Positions 38,962-47,884 of a stretch of DNA of 64,000 nt are shown here, piece by piece. The stretch lies in contig NZ_UEYQ01000001.1 in the NCBI RefSeq assembly GCF_900492205.1, forward strand, positions 552,001 to 616,000, read 5' to 3'. Both the position numbers and the translations under genes were made by a program. The notes under the pieces were generated by a model. That model searched no databases and was not told the DNA's origin. It saw only the letters and a list, made by a program, of their open reading frames with translations. The first letter of the stretch is position 1, and every line of letters starts with the position of its first letter. The DNA is from Ciceribacter sp. T2.26MG-112.2 (GTDB lineage: Bacteria; Pseudomonadota; Alphaproteobacteria; Rhizobiales; Rhizobiaceae).

Positions 38962-39545
38962 TCCGCCCCCGGCTCGGGCTGCAAAGGCGCAGTCGGATAG
39001 CCGTCGAAAGTCCAGCCTTCGCTACCGTCCGGATACCAGTAGACCTGGCTGTAGCCGAGCTCGAGCGCCCGCTTGGCAGCGTTCCATGACATCCAGCAGT
39101 TGGGAAGGCAGAAGAACAGGACCGGTTTGCCTTTGTCGCCCTCAGTTGCCTTTTCCAAGCCGGCGCGGAAATAGGCGAGCGTGACGTCGGCCAACTTGCC
39201 GTAGCCGGTATTGGGAAGCCAGATAGCCCCTTCGATCGAAATGCGCGGCTTTTCGTTCCAGATAGTGCCCTCGGGCAGGTTGGCCGGCTTGGGCGGGCGG
39301 GGAAGCACGTCGATGAACGCGACCTCTCCTCCCTGCCAGAGGGCATAGGCCTCATCGGTCGAAACGACGGTTGCGCCGGCAAGCGTGGCTGGAACGGGCG
39401 ACCTGTACTCGTCTTCGCGATAGTCAGCCGGCTCCTCGACGGAGGGCGACCCGCCCGCCTGCCCAGCAACACCGGCTTGCCCTGCGGTGAGCGCCGTCGG
39501 CGCAAGACAGAGCAAGGCCAGAAGCGCCACCCGTCCCCAGGTCAT
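38955..39545 (-). CDS. Rhodanese-like protein with CxxxCW motif, PQQ-catabolism-associated
   Basis: The product has 196 residues from the ATG at 39545, with a signal peptide ending near ALTAG. It has a rhodanese fold, and the active site is unusual: Cys146-LPN-Cys150-Trp151, in place of the usual single catalytic Cys loop. Proteins of this type accompany PQQ-dependent dehydrogenases. Its ATG overlaps the xoxJ stop by four bases, so it is the last gene of the xoxF-G-J operon. A sulfur-transfer or disulfide role is inferred. Confidence 0.86.
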   Translation of the reverse strand: MTWGRVALLALLCLAPTALTAGQAGVAGQAGGSPSVEEPADYREDEYRSPVPATLAGATVVSTDEAYALWQGGEVAFIDVLPRPPKPANLPEGTIWNEKPRISIEGAIWLPNTGYGKLADVTLAYFRAGLEKATEGDKGKPVLFFCLPNCWMSWNAAKRALELGYSQVYWYPDGSEGWTFDGYPTAPLQPEPGADQ

Positions 39546-40378
39546 TTCTTCGCTTCCAGAGGACCTGTTCCCATGTCGTTGAGAAGGGGAACGCCCGCAT
39601 CGGCGAGAATCGCATCGATCTTGGCCTGGTTGCGGCGGATCAGCGAGTTGAGTTTGCGCTCCCAGACCTTCTCGCCCTGCCTCACCCCCATCGTGATGCG
39701 ATAGAACATCTTCGGCGGCAGGGGCTCGGAGAGAAGCGGCGTGATCTTGAGACCCGGGTGGCTCTGCTTCACCAGCGGACCACCGATCGGCCCCCACAGG
39801 ATCGCCGCGTCGATCGTGCCGGCCTCGAGATCCGCCAGCATGTCGCCCGCCGGATCCTGGTAACGCCGGTCGACCATCAGGTCATAGCCCTTCGCCTTGG
39901 CCAACAACCCATGCAGCGCCATGTGGGTTCCAGGCGGACTGCCCGCCACCACCCCCACCCGCTTGCCCTTGAGCGCCGGATCGCCGATCGTCGTTACGCC
40001 GGCGAGCGGTCCGTCCGCAGGTACGATCAGGACGAAGCCGGAGGTATAGTAGTGATTGGTGTTGAGCACCATCTCGTCGCCCTGCGCATAGCCGATCACC
40101 ACGTCACATGCATTGGCCTGCAGGGTCTTGCGGATGAAACCCGTCGCCATCGGGAACCACGTATACTCCAGCGGCAAGCCGAGCTCGCTCGCCATCAGCT
40201 CGGCGATCTTGTTCTCGAACCCCGCCTCCGACTTGTCCGACAGGGGAAAATTGGCCGGATCGGCGCAGACGCGAAAGGCCGTCTTCGACACCAGGTCGGA
40301 TGTCTGGGCGAGGGCCGGTATCCCGGCGAGGCTCGCGAGGCACAAGGCACCAGCAATGACGATGCGACTAGTGACCAA
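39542..40378 (-). CDS. xoxJ: Periplasmic binding protein XoxJ
   Basis: The product has about 278 residues. I chose a TTG start at 40378, which has GGAGG about nine bases upstream and begins the signal peptide (LVTSRIVIAGALCLASLAGIPALAQ). The frame upstream is open only as a shadow of xoxG. It is a type II binding protein of the extracellular-solute family 3 kind (FRVCADPANFPLSDKSEAGFENKIAELMA). XoxJ is encoded with XoxF in methylotrophs and is thought to help mature or activate the dehydrogenase. Confidence 0.88.
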   Translation of the reverse strand: MVTSRIVIAGALCLASLAGIPALAQTSDLVSKTAFRVCADPANFPLSDKSEAGFENKIAELMASELGLPLEYTWFPMATGFIRKTLQANACDVVIGYAQGDEMVLNTNHYYTSGFVLIVPADGPLAGVTTIGDPALKGKRVGVVAGSPPGTHMALHGLLAKAKGYDLMVDRRYQDPAGDMLADLEAGTIDAAILWGPIGGPLVKQSHPGLKITPLLSEPLPPKMFYRITMGVRQGEKVWERKLNSLIRRNQAKIDAILADAGVPLLNDMGTGPLEAKK

Positions 40379-40898
40379 GGCAATCGGCCTCCGCCTGGCG
40401 GATCGCCTCATGCTTCGCCTCCTTCTTGGCGGGCCGTCCGCGGGGGACCGCATCGGTGCCACGTGCCTTGAGATAGACGTAGATGTCGTCGAGGTAGCAC
40501 ATGACATTGGCGTTCTGGCCGAAGGCCGGCATGACCGAATTCTCGGCCGCATTGACCTTCTTGCGGCCATTGGTGACCACATCGACGAAGTCGTAATAGT
40601 CCATCGTGATCGCGGATGTCTTGAGCGCGGGCGCGTAGCTCGAGCCCTCGCCTTCCGGGCCGTGACAGACATGGCATTCGGAATGGTAGCGGCGGAAGCC
40701 GGAATAGGTCAGCCAGTCGATCGTGCCATCGGGCGCGACATTGTAGGTCGGCACGCCGTCGGCGGTGAGGTATCGACCGTTCTCATTGGAGGCGGCCGTG
40801 ATGTTGTCGGGCTTTTCCGCATCCTGCGCCGTCGCGGCGCTGGCAAGCAGCGCGAGTGCGGCAAACGTGATCGGCAGGGCTGATGCTGGTCTGGTCAT
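40368..40898 (-). CDS. xoxG: Cytochrome c XoxG, electron acceptor of XoxF
   Basis: The product has 176 residues. The signal peptide ends near ASAATA. There is one heme c site, Cys75-HV-Cys78-His79 (CHVCHGPEGEG), and the probable distal methionine lies in NSVMPAFGQNANV. XoxG takes electrons from PQQ in XoxF. It follows xoxF after an 79-bp gap that contains a strong hairpin and overlaps xoxJ by 11 bases. Confidence 0.92.
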   Translation of the reverse strand: MTRPASALPITFAALALLASAATAQDAEKPDNITAASNENGRYLTADGVPTYNVAPDGTIDWLTYSGFRRYHSECHVCHGPEGEGSSYAPALKTSAITMDYYDFVDVVTNGRKKVNAAENSVMPAFGQNANVMCYLDDIYVYLKARGTDAVPRGRPAKKEAKHEAIRQAEADCLGH

Positions 40899-40926
40899 AA
40901 TTCGTCCTTTTGGGCCTTGAGAACGA

Positions 40927-40957
40927 ACTGGCGCGGGTCTTGGTCACCCGCGCCAGT
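40927..40957 (-). promoter_or_regulatory. Intercistronic hairpin between xoxF and xoxG
   Basis: A perfect 12-bp inverted repeat (ACTGGCGCGGGT / ACCCGCGCCAGT) with a seven-base loop starts 21 bases after the xoxF stop. No T-run follows on the minus strand. It may protect the xoxF message 3' end or attenuate xoxG, allowing more XoxF than XoxG. Confidence 0.6.
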
Positions 40958-40977
40958 CACCTGGGCGAAACCGTTCG

Positions 40978-42780
40978 TCAGTTCGGCAGCGAGAAGACGG
41001 TCAGCGTGCCGCCGAGGGCGGTGTAGTCGCTGAGCGCCGCATAGCCGCCGACCGCGCCCAGACCTTCGGTCGGGTTGGTCAGGCCGGCTGCGAGGCCGAT
41101 ACCGGCCCAGCCACCGACACCGGACAGAACAGCCACGTACTGCTTGCCGCCATGGGTGTAGGTCATGACGTTACCGATGATGCCGGACGGCGTCTTGAAG
41201 CGATAGAGCTCCTTGCCCGTATTGGAATCGACGGCCTTCAGGTAGCCTTCCAGCGTGCCGTAGAACACGACGTCACCGGCCGTTGCCAAAGCGCCGGACC
41301 AGACGGAGAACTTCTCCGGCAGAGACCACTTGATCTTGCCTTCCTTGTTGTCCCAGGCAATGAAATTGCCCATGCCGCCGTGGCTGCCTTCCGGCGGATA
41401 CATCGACAGCGTTGCCCCGACATAGGGCTGGCCGGCGGTATAGCTGACACGGAAAGGCTCATAGTCCATGCAGACGTGGTTGGTCGGCACGTAGAACAGT
41501 TCGGTCTTCGGCGAATAGGCCGCGGGCTGCTGGTCCTTGGTGCCGAGCGCCGCCGGGCAGATGCCGGTCGAGTTGACGTCCTCGCCGTTCTGTTCGGTGG
41601 AATACTGGGCGACCACCTGCGGCCGGCCATACTGCTCGGACTTCGGGTCCATCACGACTTCGGTCGCCCAGTTGACCACGGGGTCATACTTTTCCGCCAC
41701 CAGCAGTTCGCCCGTGACGCGGTCCAGCGTGTAGCCGAAGCCGTTTCGGTCGAAATGGGTGAGGAGCTTGCGCGCCTTGCCGTCCATCTCCTGTTCGGTC
41801 AGGATCATCTCGTTGATGCCGTCATAATCCCACTCGTCGTGCGGGGTCATCTGGTAGAGCCACTTGGCCACACCGGTATCGGCATCGCGAGCGAAGATGG
41901 TCATCGACCAACGGTTGTCACCGGGACGCTGCGACGGGTTCCAGGTCGAAGGGTTGCCCGAACCGTAGTAGATCAGGTTTTCTTCGGCATCATAGGAATA
42001 CCAGCCCCAGGTCGTGCCGCCGCCGATTTTCCACTGATCGCCTTCCCAGGTGTTCAGACCGGAATCCGCACCGACGGGCTTGCCGAGATGGGTGGTCTTC
42101 TCCGGATCGATCAGCGTGTCGCTGTCGGGACCCATCGAATAGCCGCGCCAGAGCAGCTTGCCATCGGCGATGGAATAGGCGGTGACGGAACCGCGGACGC
42201 CGAACTCGCCGCCCGAGATACCGACGATGACCTTGTCCTTGACCGGCAGGACGGTCGCGGTATTGGTCTCGCCCTTCTTCGGATCGCCGTTCTTGACGCT
42301 CCACACCACCTTGCCGGTCTTTGCGTCGAGCGCGACAACCGTCGTGTCGGCCTGATGCAGGAAGATCTTGCCGTCGGCATAGGCCACACCGCGGTTGACG
42401 GTGTCACAGCACATGACCGGAATGACGTCGGCGTCCTGTTTCGGCTCGTATTTCCAGACGATCTGGCCTTCCTTGCTGAGGTCCAGCGCAAAGACCGTGT
42501 TGGGGAACGGCGCATGGACATACATCATGTCGCCGATGACCAGCGGCGAACCTTCGTGACCACGCAGGACGCCGGTCGAGAAGGTCCAGGCGACCTGCAT
42601 CTTGCCGACATTGTCCTTGTTGATCTGGTCGAGCTTGGAATAGCGCTGGTTGGCGTAGTCGCCGGTCTGGATGGCCCACTGATTGGGGTCATCGATGATT
42701 TTCTGCAGTTCCGGATTGGCGTAGGCGAGTTGTGCACCGCCCATGGACAACACGGCAAACAATGTGAGAAGTCGTTTCAT
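40978..42780 (-). CDS. xoxF: Lanthanide-dependent methanol dehydrogenase XoxF
   Basis: The product has 600 residues from the ATG at 42780, with a signal peptide ending near AQLAYA. The PQQ propeller features are present: vicinal disulfide Cys124-Cys125, metal ligands Glu192 and Asn276, catalytic Asp318 and the extra Asp320 in HDEWDYDG. That second Asp marks lanthanide-dependent XoxF; calcium-dependent MxaF has Ala there. It oxidises methanol (or another primary alcohol) in the periplasm. Its operon continues with xoxG, xoxJ and a rhodanese. A shared dyad motif lies 171 bp upstream. Confidence 0.97.
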   Translation of the reverse strand: MKRLLTLFAVLSMGGAQLAYANPELQKIIDDPNQWAIQTGDYANQRYSKLDQINKDNVGKMQVAWTFSTGVLRGHEGSPLVIGDMMYVHAPFPNTVFALDLSKEGQIVWKYEPKQDADVIPVMCCDTVNRGVAYADGKIFLHQADTTVVALDAKTGKVVWSVKNGDPKKGETNTATVLPVKDKVIVGISGGEFGVRGSVTAYSIADGKLLWRGYSMGPDSDTLIDPEKTTHLGKPVGADSGLNTWEGDQWKIGGGTTWGWYSYDAEENLIYYGSGNPSTWNPSQRPGDNRWSMTIFARDADTGVAKWLYQMTPHDEWDYDGINEMILTEQEMDGKARKLLTHFDRNGFGYTLDRVTGELLVAEKYDPVVNWATEVVMDPKSEQYGRPQVVAQYSTEQNGEDVNSTGICPAALGTKDQQPAAYSPKTELFYVPTNHVCMDYEPFRVSYTAGQPYVGATLSMYPPEGSHGGMGNFIAWDNKEGKIKWSLPEKFSVWSGALATAGDVVFYGTLEGYLKAVDSNTGKELYRFKTPSGIIGNVMTYTHGGKQYVAVLSGVGGWAGIGLAAGLTNPTEGLGAVGGYAALSDYTALGGTLTVFSLPN

Positions 42781-42950
42781 TTCATCCTCCCGTTGAGTGA
42801 CACCGATCAGGGCTTCCACCCTCTTCGCCCCGGGAAAACCTTACGGTCTCCTCCTTCCCGGCATCGGCTGCGCGAAAATCCCCCAAGATCGCGACACGGC
42901 TTTCCGCAGCGTCGATCCCATTCCGTAACGATCCCCTTCCTCCGATCCGT

Positions 42951-42968
42951 TAAGTGCGTCAAAACTTA
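42951..42968. promoter_or_regulatory. Dyad TAAGT-N8-ACTTA upstream of xoxF
   Basis: TAAGT-N8-ACTTA spans 42951-42968 (extended TTAAGT-N8-ACTTAC, 42950-42969). The same 12 fixed bases and spacing occur at 53385-53404 upstream of the LuxR-type response regulator of this cluster. It lies 171 bp upstream of the xoxF start, in the 267-bp gap before fghA. The shared motif suggests a common DNA-binding protein, most simply that response regulator. Confidence 0.5.
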
Positions 42969-43047
42969 CAATTGAAGGCAGCAACCCGTGCCTTTCGATT
43001 CGGGGCAGATCGCGTGGCGGCGGCCCAACCGACGCCACGCATTTCCG

Positions 43048-43878
43048 TCACGCGGCCTTGAGCCGTTCGGCGTGCCAGCGAATGTGATCCTCGCCGAAGC
43101 TCGCGACGAAATAGTAGCTGTGATCATAGCCGGCCTGCATCCGCACCACACCCGGCTGACGCCGTTCGGCGATCAGGCTGGCGATCGCTTCCGGCTTGAG
43201 CAGATCGAGAAACTGGTCGGTCGCGCCCTGGTCGATCAGGATGTCGCCGGCCCATCCGCGCTCGGCGAGAAGGAGACAGGCATCATAGTCCACCCAATGC
43301 GCCTCGTCGTCGCCCAGATAGGCCGAGAACTGCTTGCGGCCCCAGTCCGACCGGGTCGGATTGACGATCGGCGCAAAGGCGGAAACCGAACGGAACAGTC
43401 CCGGATTGCGAAAGGCGATCGTCAGGGCGCCATGCCCGCCCATCGAATGGCCGGTAATGCCGTGAACCCCGTTGAGCGGCTGATTGGCCATCAGCAGCGC
43501 GGGCAGTTCGGTAACGATGTAGTCGTACATGCGGAAGTGCCGCGACCAGGGTTTCTGGGTCGCATTGACGTAGAAACCGGCGCCTTGCCCAAGGTCATAG
43601 GCCTGATCGTCGGCAACGCCCTCGCCGCGCGGCGACGTGTCGGGAAAGACGACCGCCAGGCCGTGTTCCGCCGCATGCCGCTGCAAACCTGCCTTGGTCA
43701 TGGCGTTCTCGTGGGTACAGGTCAGGCCGGACAGGTACCAGAGCAGCGGCACGGATCCGCTTTTTGCCTGCGGTGGCAGGAACAGACCGAAGGTCATCTC
43801 GCCATCGCAAACCTCGGACCGGTGTCGATAGACCGATTGCGTGCCGCCGAAGCACCTGTTTTGCGAGACGAGTTCCAT
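43048..43878 (-). CDS. fghA: S-formylglutathione hydrolase
   Basis: The product has about 276 residues from the ATG at 43878. It is an esterase-D type alpha/beta hydrolase with nucleophile Ser145 in GHSMGGHG, oxyanion/substrate segment LSGLTCTHENAMTKAG, and the catalytic Asp and His expected in DQGATDQF and YDHSYYF. It hydrolyses S-formylglutathione, the product of the adjacent dehydrogenase, to formate and glutathione. It lies eight bases after adhC in one operon. A GC-rich hairpin (43012-43040) follows the stop. Confidence 0.94.
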   Translation of the reverse strand: MELVSQNRCFGGTQSVYRHRSEVCDGEMTFGLFLPPQAKSGSVPLLWYLSGLTCTHENAMTKAGLQRHAAEHGLAVVFPDTSPRGEGVADDQAYDLGQGAGFYVNATQKPWSRHFRMYDYIVTELPALLMANQPLNGVHGITGHSMGGHGALTIAFRNPGLFRSVSAFAPIVNPTRSDWGRKQFSAYLGDDEAHWVDYDACLLLAERGWAGDILIDQGATDQFLDLLKPEAIASLIAERRQPGVVRMQAGYDHSYYFVASFGEDHIRWHAERLKAA

Positions 43879-43886
43879 TGGCGTTC

Positions 43887-45014
43887 TCAATAGACCACCA
43901 CGCCGCGGATGCTCTCACCCTTGTGCATCATGTCGAAGCCCTTGTTGATGTCGGTGAGCGGCATGGTGTGGGTGATCATCGGGTCGATCAGGATCTTGCC
44001 CTGCATGTACCAGTCGACGATCTTCGGCACGTCGGTGCGGCCGCGTGCGCCGCCGAATGCCGTGCCCATCCAGTTGCGGCCGGTGACCAGCTGGAAGGGA
44101 CGCGTCGAGATCTCCTGGCCGGCGCCGGCCACCCCGATGATGATCGACTTGCCCCAGCCGCGATGGCTTGCCTCCAGCGCCTGGCGCATGACCTTGGTAT
44201 TGCCGGTGCAGTCGAAGGTATAGTCGGCGCCGCCGATCAGGTCGCCGTTGCGCTTGGTCATGTTGACCAAATAGGGCACGATGTCGTCGCCGACTTCCTT
44301 CGGATTGACGAAATGCGTCATGCCGAACTTTTCGCCCCATTCCTTGCGGTCCGGATTGATGTCGACGCCGATGATCATGTCGGCACCGGCCAGGCGCAGG
44401 CCCTGCAGCACGTTCAGCCCGATGCCGCCGAGGCCGAAGACGATGGCGGTCGAACCGATCTCGACCTTGGCGGTGTTGATCACCGCGCCGATGCCGGTGG
44501 TGACGCCACAGCCGATATAGCAGATCTTGTCGAAGGGGGCGTCGGGGTTGACCTTGGCGACCGCGATCTCCGGCAGCACGGTGAAGTTGGAGAAGGTCGA
44601 GCAGCCCATGTAGTGGTGGATCTTGTCCTTGCCGATCGAGAACCGCGAGGTGCCGTCCGGCATCAGGCCCTGGCCTTGCGTCGAGCGGATGGCGGTGCAG
44701 AGGTTCGTTTTGCGGGAAAGGCAGGAATAGCATTCGCGGCATTCCGGCGTGTAGAGCGGGATAACATGGTCGCCCTTCTTCACCGAGGTGACGCCGGGGC
44801 CGACATCGACGACGATGCCGGCGCCCTCATGGCCGAGAATGGCGGGAAACAGGCCTTCCGGATCGGCGCCCGAGAGCGTGAAATCGTCGGTATGGCAAAT
44901 CCCGGTCGCCTTGACCTCGATCAGCACCTCGCCGGCCCGCGGGCCTTCGAGCTCTACCTCTGTCACGACAAGGGGTTTTCCGGCCTGAACAGCCAGAGCA
45001 GCGCGTGTGCGCAT
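43887..45014 (-). CDS. adhC: S-(hydroxymethyl)glutathione dehydrogenase (class III alcohol dehydrogenase)
   Basis: The product has 375 residues from the ATG at 45014. The catalytic zinc site is formed by TGICHTDD, GHEGAG and KICYIGCGVTTG. The structural zinc site is CRECYSCLSRKTNLC. The NAD site is GLGGIGLNVLQG. It oxidises the formaldehyde-glutathione adduct to S-formylglutathione with NAD. The gene order adhC-fghA beside xoxF gives a complete methanol-to-formate route together with gfa. Confidence 0.96.
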   Translation of the reverse strand: MRTRAALAVQAGKPLVVTEVELEGPRAGEVLIEVKATGICHTDDFTLSGADPEGLFPAILGHEGAGIVVDVGPGVTSVKKGDHVIPLYTPECRECYSCLSRKTNLCTAIRSTQGQGLMPDGTSRFSIGKDKIHHYMGCSTFSNFTVLPEIAVAKVNPDAPFDKICYIGCGVTTGIGAVINTAKVEIGSTAIVFGLGGIGLNVLQGLRLAGADMIIGVDINPDRKEWGEKFGMTHFVNPKEVGDDIVPYLVNMTKRNGDLIGGADYTFDCTGNTKVMRQALEASHRGWGKSIIIGVAGAGQEISTRPFQLVTGRNWMGTAFGGARGRTDVPKIVDWYMQGKILIDPMITHTMPLTDINKGFDMMHKGESIRGVVVY

Positions 45015-45129
45015 GGAGTGCCTCCCGAAATCTGCGTTATTGAATGCCCGCTTTCTGCGACATTGGGATGAGATTACAGACCAGCCAAGCGCACTGACAA
45101 TTGCGACCTTAGTGTGTAAATCGGCACCT

Positions 45130-45157
45130 TTGGTATCTGCCTCCGTTTGCCTATAGT
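45130..45157 (+). promoter_or_regulatory. Sigma-70-like promoter of the 45181 gene
   Basis: TTGGTA at 45130-45135 and TATAGT at 45152-45157 are separated by 16 bases. The gene's GAGGAGG ribosome site and ATG at 45181 follow. It lies in the 166-bp gap divergent from adhC. Confidence 0.5.
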
Positions 45158-45180
45158 GACACAAGGTCGAGGAGGATCTC

Positions 45181-45774
45181 ATGATGAAAGCCATGCACCT
45201 GGGGTTTCTGCTGGCGCTCTTTCCAGGTCTGGTCGCTGCCGCGGATTTTTCCGATCCCGACTGGCCCTGCATCCAGCGCAAGGTCGAAAATCTTTCGGCC
45301 GGCCTGATGTGGCCGCATCCCGTGGCCCGGACACCTCTGCCCCCGGAGGCTGAGGAACTGGCGGCCGTGCTGGCACTGCGCCGCGTCAGCCTGGAGGAGG
45401 CGGAGGCCCACATCCGCACCTTCCTCGAGCAGCAGGCGGCCGACGAACAACTGCTCGGCAACGTCTTCCACGCTGTCTTCGACAAGCTCTCCGCGGATCG
45501 CCTGCGCCTGATCGGCGGCATTGCCCGTTATTCGCGCAGCCAGATCGAACTGTCCCAGAAGATCGAAGCGGAGCGGAGCGAAATGGCGAAACTGACCGCG
45601 GAGAAGGCACCCGACTTCGACCGGATCGACAAGCTCGAGGAGGAGATGGACTGGAACGAGCGCATCTTCCTCGATCGTTCGCGCGCGTTGACCTATGTCT
45701 GCGAAACCCCGGTCCTGCTTGAAAAGCGCGCCTATGCGGTCGCCCAACTGCTTTTGAAGCACCTGCCGCAATGA
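45181..45774 (+). CDS. Secreted helical protein of the quinoprotein cluster, function unknown
   Basis: The product has 197 residues with a signal peptide (MMKAMHLGFLLALFPGLVAAADF). The mature chain is largely helical with a coiled-coil-like stretch (SRSQIELSQKIEAERSEMAKLTAEKAPDFDRIDKLEEEMDW) and two cysteines, at DWPCIQRKVE and TYVCETPV. The ribosome site GAGGAGG is strong and a sigma-70-like promoter precedes it. It converges with the SoxH-like gene. Similar proteins are known only from quinoprotein loci, without function. Confidence 0.78.
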   Translation: MMKAMHLGFLLALFPGLVAAADFSDPDWPCIQRKVENLSAGLMWPHPVARTPLPPEAEELAAVLALRRVSLEEAEAHIRTFLEQQAADEQLLGNVFHAVFDKLSADRLRLIGGIARYSRSQIELSQKIEAERSEMAKLTAEKAPDFDRIDKLEEEMDWNERIFLDRSRALTYVCETPVLLEKRAYAVAQLLLKHLPQ

Positions 45775-45784
45775 CCGAAACCCG

Positions 45785-46849
45785 CTATTCCCATTCGAGC
45801 TCCGTATAGGCGACGGTGGCATTGCGCGGATTGTAAAGGTCGAACAGTTGCCAGTGCCCTGCCTCGGCCGAACCGATGACGGTGGCAGCCGCACTAAGCG
45901 TCAAGCCTGCCGCAAGGGCGGCACGCGTATCGGTCTCCAGCACGCCAAGATATCGCCCGAGCGGCTCGCCGCCTTGGGGCCAGTCGAGCAGCGGGCCGCC
46001 GTGGCCGGGAACAACACGACGCGCCGGCCCCCTGCCAAGATCCCCGAGAACCGATCGCCAGCCCTTGAGCGAGCCATCCAGAGCGGGGGCATGCTCGTGG
46101 AATACGAGATCGCCGGCGATCAGCACCCCCGAGGAGAGGTCGAGGACCGTCATGTCCGTTGCCGTATGCGCCGTCGGCCACACCTCAAGCTCGATCACGC
46201 GAGAGCCGAGATCCATCTTCTCCAATGTGGCGACGGCCCGATCCGGCGCAATGATCCGGCTGCCGAGGAAAGCCGGCGCGCCGATCAACCGCCCGAAGCT
46301 CGTCTCGTAGCTGCCGGCCCGGTCGGCCAGCGCCCGCGGCAGGTTCAGTTGGCCGACGATCTGCGCACCCGCCTCGCGCAAGGGCTCGGCGCCGAAGACA
46401 TGGTCCGGATGCATGTGCGTAAGGATGAGATGCGAAATCGGCAGGTCGCTTATGGCGCGAATGGAAAGATAGACCTGTTCGCCCACCTGGCGCGAACCAC
46501 CGGAATCGATGACCGCTACGCTGCGCTCGCCGATGACGAAGGCGATATTGGAGACATCGCCGGCATTCGCCGCATCGGGTTCGGCGATCGCGCCGCGGTG
46601 GACGAAGAGGCCGGGAGCCGCTTCGACGAAGGCGAGCCGGGCCGGCGGCCGGGGCTCGCAATGGGGCACACCAGCACTACTCCTCGCCAGCCAGGCGGGT
46701 GGATTGGCGCGCACGCCCGCCTCGCAATCCGCTTGGCTCTCCGACGCATAGCCCGGCAGGAGGGCCGTCCGGCATCGCTGTGGGGCTTGCGTGCCGGCCT
46801 GCGCATCGCCCGATGCGAGCAGGCAGATTGCAACGAATGCCTCGAACAC
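45785..46849 (-). CDS. SoxH-like quinoprotein relay zinc metallo-hydrolase (type 2)
   Basis: The product has 354 residues with a GTG start at 46849, supported by GGAGG six bases upstream and the signal-like start MFEAFVAICLLASGDAQAG. It is a metallo-beta-lactamase-fold enzyme with His145-x-His147-x-Asp149-His150 in THMHPDHV and further ligands in WPTAHTATD and PGHGGP. An extra N-terminal cysteine region (RCRTALLPG, ADCEAGV) precedes the fold. This family accompanies SoxYZ-like carriers and PQQ dehydrogenases, and may hydrolyse a thioester on the carrier. The chemistry is untested. Confidence 0.85.
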   Translation of the reverse strand: MFEAFVAICLLASGDAQAGTQAPQRCRTALLPGYASESQADCEAGVRANPPAWLARSSAGVPHCEPRPPARLAFVEAAPGLFVHRGAIAEPDAANAGDVSNIAFVIGERSVAVIDSGGSRQVGEQVYLSIRAISDLPISHLILTHMHPDHVFGAEPLREAGAQIVGQLNLPRALADRAGSYETSFGRLIGAPAFLGSRIIAPDRAVATLEKMDLGSRVIELEVWPTAHTATDMTVLDLSSGVLIAGDLVFHEHAPALDGSLKGWRSVLGDLGRGPARRVVPGHGGPLLDWPQGGEPLGRYLGVLETDTRAALAAGLTLSAAATVIGSAEAGHWQLFDLYNPRNATVAYTELEWE

Positions 46850-47023
46850 ACCTCACCTCCGCATCCGTCCCCGCGACGTCCCTGATCATCCAGCCTGAGA
46901 CCGGCACGCAAGCCCCGCAACACATCCGAAAGGCTTGGTTCTGCGCAACGGCCTCAGGGCGTATGATACAAAATCAAGCGGGCCGGCACCGCGTCCGGTG
47001 CTTGGAAGAAGAGGGGCTTTGCC

Positions 47024-47839
47024 ATGATGCGCCAGGTTCTAGCCGGAATGTCCTTCCTGCTCATCGCCGGGCTGGCCGTAGCCGAAGAGCCCGTCGCCGA
47101 CAATCCGCTTGTCGAAGGCGCGACCTGGGCGACGATCAAGGATGCCATCGCCGGCGAGGTCCCGCTCAGCGACGGTTCCGCCCTGCTGACGGTGACGGCG
47201 CCCTATCGCGCCAATGACGCGGCCACGGTGCCGGTCGTCATCGAACAAAGGGAGGCGGGCACCGGGCCGATACAGGCGATCAAGCTGGTGATCGACGAGA
47301 ACCCCGCACCACTTGCCGCCGAAATCCGCTTCGGTCCCTCCATGACGCCGCTGAAGTTCGAGACCCGCGTGCGGGTCAACCAGTATTCCAACATCCGCGT
47401 CATCGCCGACACGCCGGACGGCAGCTACATGACCGGACGTTTCGTCAAGGCTTCCGGCGGATGCTCCGCTCCCGCGACCAAGGACCCTTCCGCAGCGCTC
47501 GCCGGCATGGGCGAGATGCGGCTTAGATTGTTCGACGCGGCCACGCCGGATCAGAGCGGGCGGCGCGAAGCGCAGATCATGATCCGCCACCCGAACTATT
47601 CCGGGCTGCAGCGTGACCAGATCACCCAACTGTTCATCGGGGCGCATTTCATCACCGAACTCGAAGTCCGCCAGGGCGAGGACCTGCTGTTCGCACTGGA
47701 GGGCGGAATCTCGATCAGCGAAAACCCGGTCTTCCGCTTCAGCTACCTGGACGACGGCTCACCCGATTTCGTGGTGCACGCTGTCGACACCGAGGGCAAT
47801 GTCTTCGATCGGGTCCTGCCGAAGCGACCGCCGGCCTGA
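47024..47839 (+). CDS. SoxYZ-like carrier protein (copy 2)
   Basis: The product has 271 residues with a signal peptide ending GLAVAEE. It has the same two-domain organisation as copy 1: a SoxY-like part with conserved Cys147 in ASGGCSAPATKD, and a SoxZ-like part (RHPNYSGLQRDQITQLFIGAHFITELEVRQG). The two copies are clearly homologous but diverged, which suggests separate partners. It is divergent from the SoxH-like hydrolase, its likely partner. The cargo is unknown. Confidence 0.87.
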   Translation: MMRQVLAGMSFLLIAGLAVAEEPVADNPLVEGATWATIKDAIAGEVPLSDGSALLTVTAPYRANDAATVPVVIEQREAGTGPIQAIKLVIDENPAPLAAEIRFGPSMTPLKFETRVRVNQYSNIRVIADTPDGSYMTGRFVKASGGCSAPATKDPSAALAGMGEMRLRLFDAATPDQSGRREAQIMIRHPNYSGLQRDQITQLFIGAHFITELEVRQGEDLLFALEGGISISENPVFRFSYLDDGSPDFVVHAVDTEGNVFDRVLPKRPPA

Positions 47840-47884
47840 GGCCTGACCGGTCCTCAGACCTGCGTGCTGACCTTAGTGGGTGCT

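Noticed and set aside
40978-42780. Calcium-dependent MxaF methanol dehydrogenase
   Set aside because: Asp320 two residues after the catalytic Asp is the lanthanide marker, and no mxaI small subunit is nearby.
42830-42861. Stem CCGGGAA / TTCCCGG in the xoxF leader
   Set aside because: Arms are only seven bases with an 18-base loop. The evidence is too weak for a regulatory RNA.
43012-43040. Rho-independent terminator after fghA
   Set aside because: An 8-bp GC stem with a 13-base loop is present, but no T-run follows on the minus strand, so I did not list it as a terminator.
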